A stretch of DNA of 11,782 nt, taken from an uncultured Clostridia bacterium. Its GTDB lineage: Bacteria; Bacillota; Clostridia; Oscillospirales; CAG-272. The notes under the pieces were generated by a model, which worked only from the letters and a program-made list of their open reading frames with translations, had not been told where the DNA came from and made no database searches. This document shows positions 1 through 7,577 of the stretch, piece after piece (position 1 is the first letter of the stretch; every line of letters starts with the position of its first letter). A program made the position numbers and the translations under genes. The DNA lies in contig CAJGCT010000048.1 of assembly GCA_904501985.1 (NCBI GenBank), positions 1-11,782 of the forward strand. Direction: 5' to 3'.

Positions 1-231
1 CGTCATACTCCTTTCTTCAACAACTACAGACCTCAGTTCTATTTCAGAACCACTGACGTTACCGGTGTTATCACCCTTCCCGCTGATGTGGAAATGTGCG
101 CACCTGGCGACAACGTTGATATGACCGTTGAGCTGATTGCTCCTATCGCTATTGAAAAAGGTCTGCGTTTTGCTATCCGTGAGGGCGGCAGAACTGTTGG
201 ATCCGGCGTTGTTGCATCCATCATTGAATAA
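1..231 (+). CDS. tuf: Elongation factor Tu, C-terminal end (partial)
   Basis: This is the last 76 codons of EF-Tu, the GTPase that brings aminoacyl-tRNA to the ribosome in the cytoplasm. The frame is open from base 1 and stops at TAA 229-231. The visible part is domain 3: it opens with RHTPFFNNYRPQFYFRTTDV and ends REGGRTVGSGVVASIIE, the near-invariant EF-Tu C-terminus. The GTPase domain and start lie outside the window. The family is about 395-400 residues long, so about 80 per cent is missing only because of the window edge. A strong terminator follows 19 bp after the stop. Identification is essentially certain. Confidence 0.98.
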   Translation, partial: RHTPFFNNYRPQFYFRTTDVTGVITLPADVEMCAPGDNVDMTVELIAPIAIEKGLRFAIREGGRTVGSGVVASIIE

Positions 232-249
232 TTTTAGCTTATGCTAAGC

Positions 250-280
250 TTTTTGGGGTCGCGTAAGCGACCCCAAAAAT
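250..280 (+). terminator. Rho-independent terminator of tuf
   Basis: A 13-bp perfect stem (arms 250-262 and 267-279; GC core GGGGTCGC/GCGACCCC) with a GTAA loop. The A/T flanks of the arms mean it could work in both directions. It separates tuf from the FMN riboswitch, which starts about 10 bp later. I see no convincing promoter between them, so the ribU transcript may depend partly on read-through. Confidence 0.85.
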
Positions 281-289
281 TTATTATAT

Positions 290-410
290 ATCTTCGGGGC
301 ATGGTGAAATTCCATACCGGCGGTAAGCAGTATCACGCAAGTCCGCGAGCCGAAAAAGGCTGATCGGGTGAGATTCCCGAACCGACGGTACAGTCCGGAT
401 GAGAGAAGAT
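290..410 (+). promoter_or_regulatory. FMN riboswitch aptamer (RFN element)
   Basis: The conserved RFN blocks appear in order: the closing helix P1 (ATCTTC 290-295 with GAAGAT 405-410), GGGGCATGGTGAAATTCC, ACCGGCGGTAA, AAGTCCGCGAGCCG, GGTGAGATTCCCGAACCG, ACGGTACAGTCCGGATGAGAG. The length of 121 nt is normal. RFN elements bind FMN and control riboflavin synthesis or uptake, which agrees with the downstream ribU. The 5' segment 294-301 (TCGGGGCA) is an exact 8-nt complement of 441-448, so it can act as antiterminator strand when P1 is open. Confidence 0.97.
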
Positions 411-440
411 GAATGTGCTGACAATATTTTTGTAAATGTC

Positions 441-473
441 TGCCCCGATAGCCTGTGCTATTGGGTATTTTTT
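441..473 (+). terminator. FMN riboswitch expression platform (terminator)
   Basis: The stem is 444-452 with 457-465 (9 pairs, one G-U) around a CTGT loop, followed by TATTTTTT. The alternative pairing of 294-301 with 441-448 uses P1 and terminator bases at once. The expected logic is therefore: FMN bound, P1 forms, terminator forms, gene off; no FMN, antiterminator forms, gene on. This is transcriptional control, since the Shine-Dalgarno at 493-498 is outside the hairpin. Confidence 0.9.
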
Positions 474-505
474 GTCTTCTCCTTAAAAATATAAGGAGAA
501 TTGTT

Positions 506-1111
506 ATGAACATCAATAAAAATAAGTTTTTCACGCTTCACAATATGACAAAAATTGCAATACTCACCGCAATTTCTGCTATTATTATGCTTTTTGAGTT
601 TCCACTTCCCTTCGCTCCCGGTTTCTATGAGCTCGATCTTTCAGAAGCTGTAATCTTGATGGGTGGCTTTGCAATGGGACCGTTATCTGCTGTAGTAATG
701 GAGCTTTTGAAAAATATACTTAATCTCTGCATAAACGGAACAATAACAGCAGGCGTCGGAGAACTTGCAAATTTTGTTATGGGATGCGCTCTTGTAGTAC
801 CTGCATCCATTATTTACAAGTACAAAAAATCGCTTAAAGGTGCGATTATCGCGCTTATTACGGGAATTTTCTCCCTTGTTATTATAGGCTGCTTCGTAAA
901 CTACTTTATTATGATTCCTGCTTACGTAAAGCTGGCACATTTTCCGATGGATGCCATAATTTCCATGGGCAGTGAAGCAAATTCCAACGTCAGCTCTCTC
1001 GAAACACTGATAATATTCGCAGTCGCTCCGTTTAACCTGGTTAAGGGTGTCGCCTGCTCGGTTATAAATCTTCTTCTTTACAAAAGATTATCTAAAATCC
1101 TGCACATATAA
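506..1111 (+). CDS. ribU: Riboflavin ECF transporter S component RibU
   Basis: A 201-residue, very hydrophobic membrane protein with about six transmembrane segments, the usual size of ECF S components. It binds riboflavin and works with the shared EcfT/EcfA energising module, which is not encoded here. Family-typical stretches are FEFPLPFAPGFYELDLSEA (about residues 30-48), MELLKNILNL and the late AVAPFNLVKG (about 172-181). The ATG at 506 is chosen because AAGGAG lies 8 bp upstream. An in-frame upstream ATG at 455 falls inside the terminator hairpin and is not used. The FMN riboswitch directly upstream independently supports the substrate. It is followed at 19 bp by the exporter-like gene, probably in one operon. 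Confidence 0.95.
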   Translation: MNINKNKFFTLHNMTKIAILTAISAIIMLFEFPLPFAPGFYELDLSEAVILMGGFAMGPLSAVVMELLKNILNLCINGTITAGVGELANFVMGCALVVPASIIYKYKKSLKGAIIALITGIFSLVIIGCFVNYFIMIPAYVKLAHFPMDAIISMGSEANSNVSSLETLIIFAVAPFNLVKGVACSVINLLLYKRLSKILHI

Positions 1112-1130
1112 AAATACGGAGGTTTGACTC

Positions 1131-1607
1131 GTGTCAACGCTTACAAAATACATCACTATTTTCTTTGTATCCATGGTTCCGCTGATAGAACTGCGCGGTG
1201 CTGTGCCGATCGGCACGGGAATGGGGCTTCCTTGGACAACTACGCTGATAGTATCTATCATCGGCAACTGTCTGCCAATACCTTTTATACTTCTATTCGT
1301 AAAAGCAATCCTCAAATGGATGCGCGGATGCAAAATTGCACTTTTTAACAAGGTATCCAACTGGCTCTACGAAAAAGCCGATAAAAACCGCCCAAAGATC
1401 GAAAGATATGCGGCATGGGGACTGTTTTTGTTCGTTGCGATTCCGCTTCCCGGAACAGGTGCATGGACAGGAGCACTTGTTGCATCGCTGTTTGACATGA
1501 ACAAGCTCAAAGCAACGGTGTCTATATTCGGCGGCGTTATCGGTGCCGGAATCATCATGACCATTGTTTCCCAATTCGGTGCACAAATCGTGAATTTTTT
1601 CATATAA
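1131..1607 (+). CDS. Small multidrug-export-like membrane protein (COG2426)
   Basis: A 158-residue membrane protein matching the Sm_multidrug_ex / COG2426 family by its hallmarks: VPLIELRGAVPIG near the N-terminus (about 16-28), a second hydrophobic pair, a polar amphipathic stretch (about 62-92), then FVAIPLPGTGAWTGALVA (about 101-118) and a glycine-rich last segment. The ELRGAxP and PLPGTGAW loops look like the internally repeated half-motifs of this family. The start is GTG 1131, supported by ACGGAGG 8 bp upstream. Despite the family name, transport of drugs is not well established, so substrate and direction are unknown. It follows ribU by 19 bp with no terminator between, so it is probably also under the FMN riboswitch. 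Confidence 0.85.
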   Translation: MSTLTKYITIFFVSMVPLIELRGAVPIGTGMGLPWTTTLIVSIIGNCLPIPFILLFVKAILKWMRGCKIALFNKVSNWLYEKADKNRPKIERYAAWGLFLFVAIPLPGTGAWTGALVASLFDMNKLKATVSIFGGVIGAGIIMTIVSQFGAQIVNFFI

Positions 1608-1620
1608 ATGCACGATACTA

Positions 1621-1649
1621 TTGACAAAGCTCGGATTTTATGATACAAT
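1621..1649 (+). promoter_or_regulatory. Sigma-A promoter of the metK unit
   Basis: TTGACA at 1621-1626, 17-bp spacer, TACAAT at 1644-1649 with an extended TGA just upstream. Transcription should start near 1656, just ahead of the SAM riboswitch. Confidence 0.9.
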
Positions 1650-1666
1650 GTATGAGTAAAAAATAA

Positions 1667-1758
1667 TATCTTATCAAGAGTGGTGGAGGGACCGGCCCCG
1701 TGAAACCCGGCAACCTACGTTTTCTGACGTGTGGTGCTAAATCCGAGGAGATGAGACG
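1667..1758 (+). promoter_or_regulatory. SAM-I riboswitch (S-box), compact form
   Basis: S-box blocks are present: AAGAGTGGTGGAGGGACCGGCCC, GTGAAACCCGGCAACC and GTGGTGCTAAATCC. P1 is TCTTATC 1669-1675 with GATGAGA 1750-1756 (one G-U). It senses S-adenosylmethionine and controls metK, the SAM synthase, a classic feedback loop. The region between the GGTGCTAAATCC block and P1 is very short (GAG), so helix P4 is nearly absent. Total aptamer length P1 to P1 is 88 nt, shorter than the usual 100 or more. Confidence 0.95.
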
Positions 1759-1773
1759 ATCATACGCCTTTAT

Positions 1774-1802
1774 GCCCTCGGATGACCGAGGGCTTTACTT
1801 TT
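1774..1802 (+). terminator. SAM-I expression platform (terminator)
   Basis: An 8-bp perfect stem GCCCTCGG/CCGAGGGC (1774-1781 with 1786-1793), ATGA loop, then TTTACTTTT. The segment 1741-1748 (ATCCGAGG) is an exact complement of 1776-1783, which gives the antiterminator. SAM binding is expected to hold 1741-1756 in the aptamer and let the terminator form. Confidence 0.88.
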
Positions 1803-1829
1803 GCCGCATATAAAACGGAGGAATACATA

Positions 1830-3008
1830 ATGGCAAGACATCTTTTTACTTCGGAGTCCGTAACTGAAGGACATCCCGACAAAATTTGCGACCAGATATC
1901 CGATGCAGTGCTTGACGCACTGCTTGCACAGGACCCCATGTCCCGTGTTGCCTGCGAGACTACAACCACCACCGGTATTGTAATGCTCATGGGCGAGATC
2001 ACTACAACCGCAACTGTTGATTTCCAGAAGATCGTCCGCGAAACAGTCCGTGAGATCGGCTACGACGACGATGCAAAGGGCTTCAACTGCGACACCTGCG
2101 CGGTGCTCAACCAGATTCACGGTCAGTCTCCTGATATCGCGCTCGGCGTTGACAAGGCGCTTGAGGCAAAAGAGGGCGAGCTTACCGACAAGTACGATAC
2201 AGGCGCAGGCGACCAGGGTCTTATGTTCGGCTACGCTTGTGACGAAACCCCTGAGCTTATGCCGCTTCCTATCTCCCTTGCACACAAGCTTGCGCTTCGC
2301 CTTACCGAAGTACGCAAGAACGGCACTCTTCCCTATCTGCGTGCAGACGGCAAATCACAGGTAACTGTGGAATACGAGGACGACAAGCCTGTCCGCATTG
2401 ACGCAGTGGTTATCTCCTCTCAGCACAGTGCTGACGTGGAGCTTGCGCAAATTCGTGCCGATGTTATCGAAAACGTTATAAAGCCTATCATCCCTGCAGA
2501 GCTTATTGATGAGAGCACCAAGATTTTCGTTAACCCCACCGGACGTTTCGTAGTAGGCGGTCCTCACGGTGACTCCGGTCTCACCGGACGTAAGATCATC
2601 GTTGACACCTACGGCGGATACTCCCGTCACGGCGGCGGTGCTTTCTCCGGAAAGGATCCCACAAAGGTTGACCGCAGTGCATCCTATGCGGCTCGCTACA
2701 TAGCAAAGAACGTAGTAAAAGCAGGTCTTGCGTCAAAGTGCGAGGTACAGATTGCATACGCTATCGGCGTTGCAAAGCCCGTTTCCGTGCTTATCGAAAC
2801 CTTCGGTACTGCAACCGTCGATCCCGAAAAGATTTCCGCAAAGGTTGCAGAGCTTGTTGACCTTCGTCCTGCGGCTATCATTGACCGCTTCAAGCTCCGC
2901 CGTCCCATCTACAGCAAGCTGGCTGCTTACGGTCACATGGGCAGAGAGGATCTCAACGCTCCTTGGGAAATCTGCGATATCGCTGACGAGCTTGCAAAAA
3001 TCAAATAA
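1830..3008 (+). CDS. metK: S-adenosylmethionine synthase
   Basis: A 392-residue, full-length cytoplasmic enzyme that makes SAM from methionine and ATP. Diagnostic motifs: SVTEGHPDKICDQISDA (about residues 10-26; His15 and Asp17 are ATP/Mg ligands in the family), the signature GAGDQG (125-130), FVNPTGRFVVGGPHGDSGLT (about 233-252) and GGGAFSGKDPTKVDRS (about 268-283). The ATG at 1830 follows GGAGGA with a good spacing. An in-frame ATG at 1782 sits in the terminator loop and is rejected. It is controlled by the promoter and SAM-I riboswitch upstream and ended by a strong hairpin shared with the convergent amidase gene. Nothing abnormal in the protein. Confidence 0.98.
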   Translation: MARHLFTSESVTEGHPDKICDQISDAVLDALLAQDPMSRVACETTTTTGIVMLMGEITTTATVDFQKIVRETVREIGYDDDAKGFNCDTCAVLNQIHGQSPDIALGVDKALEAKEGELTDKYDTGAGDQGLMFGYACDETPELMPLPISLAHKLALRLTEVRKNGTLPYLRADGKSQVTVEYEDDKPVRIDAVVISSQHSADVELAQIRADVIENVIKPIIPAELIDESTKIFVNPTGRFVVGGPHGDSGLTGRKIIVDTYGGYSRHGGGAFSGKDPTKVDRSASYAARYIAKNVVKAGLASKCEVQIAYAIGVAKPVSVLIETFGTATVDPEKISAKVAELVDLRPAAIIDRFKLRRPIYSKLAAYGHMGREDLNAPWEICDIADELAKIK

Positions 3009-3015
3009 TCATACA

Positions 3016-3046
3016 AAACGGACAGTTCCAACCGAACTGTCCGTTT
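3016..3046. terminator. Bidirectional terminator between metK and the amidase
   Basis: A 13-bp perfect stem (3016-3028 with 3034-3046, core ACGGACAGTTC/GAACTGTCCGT) with a CAACC loop. The arms end in AAA and TTT, so each strand carries a short U-stretch. It lies 8 bp after metK and 23 bp after the leftward amidase stop, so it can serve both convergent genes. Confidence 0.85.
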
Positions 3047-3068
3047 CTGCATCCCACGGGACAAAGCT

Positions 3069-3860
3069 TCACGCTTCAGCGTTCCCCATCCATTGGCAAA
3101 GTGCCGAGAACATCGTCACTGCAAGCTCAGTCTGATAGGGTTCGCTTTTAAGCTTTGCACATTCCTCAGAATTTGACAAAAAGCCGCATTCTACTAAAAC
3201 CGCGGGGACTGTGGCACGGTCAAGAATATAAATCGACGATGTGGCACGCTTTATCTCACGCTTATTCGTTGTATCAAGAAAGGTTGCGGCATAGCTTTGG
3301 ACGTAAGAAGCAAGCTGTGAGCTGTCAGGATTGTTTCCCGAATACCATACCTGAAGTCCGTAGTATTTGGGAGATGAAAAATTGTTCATATGTATGCTCA
3401 CAAGCACTGAATTTCCGCCATTCTCCGAAATTTCTTCAGCCACAGCCAAGCGGTTTTTAAGATCATGCATCTTGCGGTGTTCTTTTACATCGTCCTCCAC
3501 AAGCATCCGGTCCTCTTCTCTTGTCATCACACATTCTATTCCGGAAAGATTCAGAAGAAGATCAAGCCTCTTTGCCACAGCAAGATTTATCTCCTTTTCC
3601 ACTGTTCCGTCAGCACCGGATGCCCCTCCGTCCATTCCGCCGTGTCCGGCATCAATAACTACCGTAGGGGGATAGATCACAGTGTTTTGTTCATGCGATA
3701 CGGATACCACGCTCCCACGCGCCGCAAATCTGCCGATTCCCCATGTAAGTGCGCATACAGCGCATAACAGTATCACTGCTGCCGTAAAACTAATACCTGC
3801 GGAAATTCCACCCGGGATTCCGTTTTTTTCTTTCTTTTCATATACCGTAAGCTCCTTCAC
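3069..3860 (-). CDS. N-acetylmuramoyl-L-alanine amidase, CwlD-like
   Basis: A 263-residue Amidase_3 protein that hydrolyses the bond between N-acetylmuramic acid and L-alanine in peptidoglycan. An N-terminal membrane anchor (about residues 22-46) puts the enzyme outside the membrane. The catalytic domain (about 66-260) has PTVVIDAGHGGMDGGA (zinc ligand His73), DGTVEKEINL (zinc ligand Glu88), SVLVSIHMNNF (zinc ligand His157) and PAVLVECGFLSN (catalytic Glu224), so it should be active. Order and length resemble CwlD, which makes muramic-delta-lactam for spore germination. A vegetative role cannot be excluded. The start is GTG with GGAGG 7 bp upstream. It lies 28 bp after an NfeD-like gene, probably co-transcribed. 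Confidence 0.92.
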   Translation of the reverse strand: MKELTVYEKKEKNGIPGGISAGISFTAAVILLCAVCALTWGIGRFAARGSVVSVSHEQNTVIYPPTVVIDAGHGGMDGGASGADGTVEKEINLAVAKRLDLLLNLSGIECVMTREEDRMLVEDDVKEHRKMHDLKNRLAVAEEISENGGNSVLVSIHMNNFSSPKYYGLQVWYSGNNPDSSQLASYVQSYAATFLDTTNKREIKRATSSIYILDRATVPAVLVECGFLSNSEECAKLKSEPYQTELAVTMFSALCQWMGNAEA

Positions 3861-3888
3861 CGTGCGCCTCCGTGTTTATGGTTTTAAG

Positions 3889-4158
3889 CTATTCTATGTC
3901 CCTGTCGCGGTTATTATGTTTACAGCTTCGCTTTATGGCGGCACATACAGTCTGTGACGCCGCAATAAGCGAGAGTCCGAGTATTATAAATATGACAATC
4001 TGCTCCTTTGGCGTCATATTAAAAAGTCCGCAAACAAACGCTGTGGCGGCAGACGGTGCTAACCATACTGCGATGAGCTTTTCACTTGCCGCCTCAACAA
4101 ATATTGCAGCCAATATGACCGTAAGCCAAATTATAGGCAGAGCAGATACAAATGACAT
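3889..4158 (-). CDS. Short NfeD-like membrane protein
   Basis: An 89-residue protein with two to three hydrophobic segments (about 8-25, 30-46, 52-73) and a basic tail. The pattern VEAASEKLIAVWLAPSAATA resembles the membrane half of NfeD proteins (E-A, then I-W-x-A-x-x-A). The usual C-terminal OB-fold of NfeD (total about 140 or more residues) is absent, so it is a membrane-only form or a distant look-alike. NfeD proteins are linked to membrane quality control and lipid-domain organisation, but no function can be claimed here. ATG 4158 has CAAGG 8 bp upstream, a modest Shine-Dalgarno. It precedes the CwlD-like amidase in the same direction. Confidence 0.65.
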   Translation of the reverse strand: MSFVSALPIIWLTVILAAIFVEAASEKLIAVWLAPSAATAFVCGLFNMTPKEQIVIFIILGLSLIAASQTVCAAIKRSCKHNNRDRDIE

Positions 4159-4180
4159 TTTTTTAACCTTGACTTTTGCC

Positions 4181-4197
4181 GCGGTGGATTATACCGC
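4181..4197 (-). promoter_or_regulatory. Candidate -10 box inside a small palindrome, upstream of the NfeD-like gene
   Basis: On the minus strand TATAAT (4193 to 4188) lies 30 bp before the ATG, a suitable place for a promoter. No good -35 is found 16-18 bp upstream. The box is framed by GCGGT (4181-4185) and ACCGC (4193-4197), an inverted repeat that could be an operator for an activator or repressor. The rest of the 285-bp divergent region (about 4198-4376) is AT-rich and shows nothing else I can name. Confidence 0.35.
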
Positions 4198-4376
4198 CTG
4201 CAAAACGCTTCCTTTTATAGATTTTTTTGATAATTTTAATTATCTTTCCTTGTGTTCTGATACTATATTATTACACCGCTTCATAGAAATATAACACCCC
4301 ACATAAAATTTCCTTGAATGATTATATACATATGTAGTAAACACGTTAAATTTGCAGAAATGCAACAAATTACCTC

Positions 4377-4405
4377 TTGCAAATCATGTCGAATTTTGAT
4401 ACAAT
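4377..4405 (+). promoter_or_regulatory. Sigma-A promoter of the GHL10-amidase gene
   Basis: TTGCAA at 4377-4382, 17-bp spacer, TACAAT at 4400-4405 with an extended TGA. The -10 sequence TGATACAAT is identical to that of the metK promoter. The predicted leader to ATG 4444 is about 30 nt and holds AGGAG at 4432-4436. Confidence 0.85.
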
Positions 4406-4443
4406 TATCGTATGAATAAAATTTTGCCCTTAGGAGATATTCG

Positions 4444-7400
4444 ATGAACAACACCGAAAATAAATATCCCGGAGCTCCAAAAAAATCCTCAGGATACATA
4501 ATGCTTATTCTGATGGTCATTGCAACGATTTCCCTTCTTGCGGCGGTTGCTGTAATTTTTATTCCAAAACTTATTTCCGATAGGTCGAGTGGCGACTCAC
4601 AGCTTGGCGATACACAAATCGAAACACAGGCAAAAACGCTCGACGAAACACCGATCCTTCCACCTCAGAGCGAGTATACCGAAACACGAGGTGTTTATAT
4701 TGCAACAGTTCATAATATAAATTTCCCCACAAAGCCGGGACTTTCGGCAAGTGAGCTTCAGGCAGAGCTTGACGACATCGTGAATACCTGCCTTAGGGCC
4801 GGGTTAAACGCTATCTACTTTCAGGCAAGACCCTCGGCAGATGCACTGTATAAGTCCGACATATTCCCTGTGTCGGAATTTTTGACAGGCACGCAGGGTG
4901 CACCCCTGCCCGACGGATTTGATCCCCTTGAATATCTGGTAGAAACGGCACATTCACATAATATCAAAGTTCATGCGTGGGTCAATCCCCTCCGCGTGAC
5001 TGTAGGCTCTGCATCTGCACCAAAGCATGATACAAACGCACTTGCAGAGGGGCATCCTGCAAGGCTTCATCCTGAATATACCTCAGCATACGCTGACGGA
5101 AAGCTGTATTTTGACTGCGGACTGCCCGAAGTGCGTGAGCTTGTTGCCAACAGTGCGGCAGAGCTTGCAAAAAATTATGATATCGACGGAATCATATTTG
5201 ACGATTACTTCTACCCCTATCCTGTAAAGGATGAGAGCGGCAAGCTTGCCGAATTTGACGACGGCGAAACCTATGCCCTCTACGGCGGTGATATGCCCCT
5301 TGACGATTGGCGGCGAAATAATGTTAATATGATGATTGAGGGGTGTTATAACTCCATAAAAGCCGCAAATCCCGACTGCGAGTTCGGCATTGCACCTTTT
5401 GGAATCTGGCAGAACGATGACGGTACAAACGGCGGAAGCGCCACATCAGGACTTGAATCCTATTCTGCAATCTACTGCGATCCTACGGCATGGATTGAAG
5501 GCGGATACATAGACTATATTGCACCGCAGATATATTGGCGTTTTACCACATCCGCGGCACGCTATGATGTGCTTGTGAGATGGTGGAATACGCTTGTTGA
5601 AGGAACAGGCGTAAAGCTGCTTATAAGCCACGGAGTGTACAACTACGACACGTGGGAATCCCCTGAATTTGAGCTTCGAAATCAAGTGGAATTTGCGCGT
5701 AGTGAGCTTGCTTATCGCGGCTCTATACTCTATGGTTACGCGGCACTAAAAAACAACTCTTACGGTCTTTTTGATGAGGCTCGTGATGTGTTTTCTGAGG
5801 AGATCGTGCACACGGACGCGGTTTCAAACGACCGTGAGCTATATATAAGTATCCCATACTCCGGAAGTACCGTTGACGGTGAAAACACCTTCGTTATCGG
5901 CACATCCGACCCCGCCTATCCCCTTTATATAGACGGACAAAAGGTTGGACGGACAAAAAGCGGATATTTTTCCCTGTATCTGCCTCTTGAAAAGGGCAAA
6001 AACACCTTCGTTTTCTCCCACAAGGGTAAGGACACCGAATATACGGTAAACCGCCCGTCAGACGAGGATACATCGGCAGAAATTACACATCCCACACTTG
6101 ATTCCCCCGGCATTTCCGCTGTTACGCCCTCGTATGAGTGGATGGGTAACGGAACACTTCCTGTAAGCGTTACCGCGCCAAAAGGAGCAAAGGTCACGGC
6201 ATCCCTTGCAGGCAAAAAAATAACTCTCACCCCAACGCTATATGTTCCAAGTGAGAGCGGCAAATATATGAAAGAAGTCTACACCGGCAGTTTCGAGCTT
6301 TGGGGAAAGCCTTATGAGATAGAAGGCTATGGCAAAATCAAGTTTGTCAGCGTATTCGGCGGCAAGACCTACACGGCAGAATCAGCAGAAATAAAAGTTC
6401 GCGGAAACGATGCCGCAATTCCGGTTGAGGTTATATCCGACGACACGGAGCTGAAAATACAGCATGACAGCTGGTACTACGACGACTACACTCCACAGTC
6501 CGCAGGTATGCGCGACAATGCAGTATCGCTTTCCGGCGGGAAGTACAAGCTTCGGTGCGGCGGATATATAGACGTGGACAAGGTAAAAGTGCTTGAGGGC
6601 GGTGCTATCGGCATAGCGACGGTTGAAAATGCTGTTGTGTCAAGCGATTCCCGTGCCACGTACTTTACGTTTGATGTAAACGAAAATGTGCCCATAAACT
6701 GCAATCTTGCAGACGGAGAGTTCTGCGTAACTCTTTACAACATAGATGCGGACAAGGCTCCTCTGGCTGAATTTTCGGAAAATCCCCTATTTGAGTCAGT
6801 AAGAAGCGAAAAAAGCACCAAGCAAAATTCCTACAAATATTATTTTAAGCTTATAGACATCGAAAACTTCTACGGATTCACCCATTATTACGAGGACGGC
6901 AAGCTGATATTTGAATGGAAGAATCCGCAGTCGCTCCCTGAGGGTGAAAGACCGCTTGAAGGCAAAACCATAATCCTTGATGCAGGTCACGGAGGAAAAA
7001 ACCCGGGTGCTCTCGGCCCTCTCGGCGGTCTTAAGGATGCCATAAACGAATCTGATTTCAATCTTGAAATCGTCTTGGCGGCACAGCCATATCTGGAAGC
7101 TTTGGGTGCCAATGTTATTCAGATACGTGACCGAGAGTGCAAGATTGATGTTCCAATAGAAGACCGTATGCAGACGCTTATTGATGTAAACCCGGATATT
7201 GTGATATCCGTACATCAAAATTCTATGCCATACACTTCGGATATTACAACTATTCGCGGAGTTGTGGGTCTGTATTGGTCGGATTCGGGATATATGCTCA
7301 CAGATGTAATAGGAGAGAGTATAGCGGATGCACTTGACAAGCTTGACCGCTCTCCCACAAAACAGCGGCTTGCCATGGTGCGCAACGCAAAATTCCCCTC

Positions 7401-7542
7401 AACGCTTGTTGAAACCTGCTTTATCACATCGGTCGAAGAATACGAGCGAATGATGAAGCCGGACAGCGTGGATAAGATAGCCAAGGCTATTTCCGATGGG
7501 GTCATTGCATACTACAAGGCGCAGGAGAAATACATAAAATAA
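4444..7542 (+). CDS. Membrane-anchored GHL10 glycosidase-like / amidase fusion
   Basis: A 1032-residue protein. Order: cytoplasmic N-tail, one transmembrane anchor (about 17-41), low-complexity linker, GHL10 (DUF187, PF02638) TIM-barrel-like domain (about 80-455), beta-rich Ig-like linkers (about 465-835), then a complete Amidase_3 domain (about 838-1028). GHL10 hallmarks are TRGVYIATV, GLNAIYFQARPSADALY, HAWVNPLR, YDIDGIIFDDYFYPYP (acidic Asp248, Asp253, Asp254) and YIDYIAPQIYWRF. Amidase residues are His849 in LDAGHGGKNPG, Glu869, His924 in SVHQNS and Glu990 in STLVETCF. The family member DigH (YddW) of E. coli cuts glycan strands after amidases remove the peptides, so both activities on one chain would be sequential (inference). 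ATG 4444 has AGGAG 7 bp upstream. Confidence 0.92.
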   Translation: MNNTENKYPGAPKKSSGYIMLILMVIATISLLAAVAVIFIPKLISDRSSGDSQLGDTQIETQAKTLDETPILPPQSEYTETRGVYIATVHNINFPTKPGLSASELQAELDDIVNTCLRAGLNAIYFQARPSADALYKSDIFPVSEFLTGTQGAPLPDGFDPLEYLVETAHSHNIKVHAWVNPLRVTVGSASAPKHDTNALAEGHPARLHPEYTSAYADGKLYFDCGLPEVRELVANSAAELAKNYDIDGIIFDDYFYPYPVKDESGKLAEFDDGETYALYGGDMPLDDWRRNNVNMMIEGCYNSIKAANPDCEFGIAPFGIWQNDDGTNGGSATSGLESYSAIYCDPTAWIEGGYIDYIAPQIYWRFTTSAARYDVLVRWWNTLVEGTGVKLLISHGVYNYDTWESPEFELRNQVEFARSELAYRGSILYGYAALKNNSYGLFDEARDVFSEEIVHTDAVSNDRELYISIPYSGSTVDGENTFVIGTSDPAYPLYIDGQKVGRTKSGYFSLYLPLEKGKNTFVFSHKGKDTEYTVNRPSDEDTSAEITHPTLDSPGISAVTPSYEWMGNGTLPVSVTAPKGAKVTASLAGKKITLTPTLYVPSESGKYMKEVYTGSFELWGKPYEIEGYGKIKFVSVFGGKTYTAESAEIKVRGNDAAIPVEVISDDTELKIQHDSWYYDDYTPQSAGMRDNAVSLSGGKYKLRCGGYIDVDKVKVLEGGAIGIATVENAVVSSDSRATYFTFDVNENVPINCNLADGEFCVTLYNIDADKAPLAEFSENPLFESVRSEKSTKQNSYKYYFKLIDIENFYGFTHYYEDGKLIFEWKNPQSLPEGERPLEGKTIILDAGHGGKNPGALGPLGGLKDAINESDFNLEIVLAAQPYLEALGANVIQIRDRECKIDVPIEDRMQTLIDVNPDIVISVHQNSMPYTSDITTIRGVVGLYWSDSGYMLTDVIGESIADALDKLDRSPTKQRLAMVRNAKFPSTLVETCFITSVEEYERMMKPDSVDKIAKAISDGVIAYYKAQEKYIK

Positions 7543-7577
7543 ATTTATTTCAAGCCTCAAAAAAATCATAAAACCCC

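Noticed and set aside
455..505. Upstream in-frame ATG extending ribU by 17 codons
   Set aside because: It lies in the loop and arm of the riboswitch terminator, without a Shine-Dalgarno; ATG 506 has AAGGAG.
1782..1829. Upstream in-frame ATG extending metK by 16 codons
   Set aside because: It is in the loop of the SAM-I terminator and gives residues not found in the MetK family; ATG 1830 matches both family start and Shine-Dalgarno.
4982..5170. Antisense frames inside the large fusion gene
   Set aside because: No start signals and composition of shadows of a strongly coding frame.
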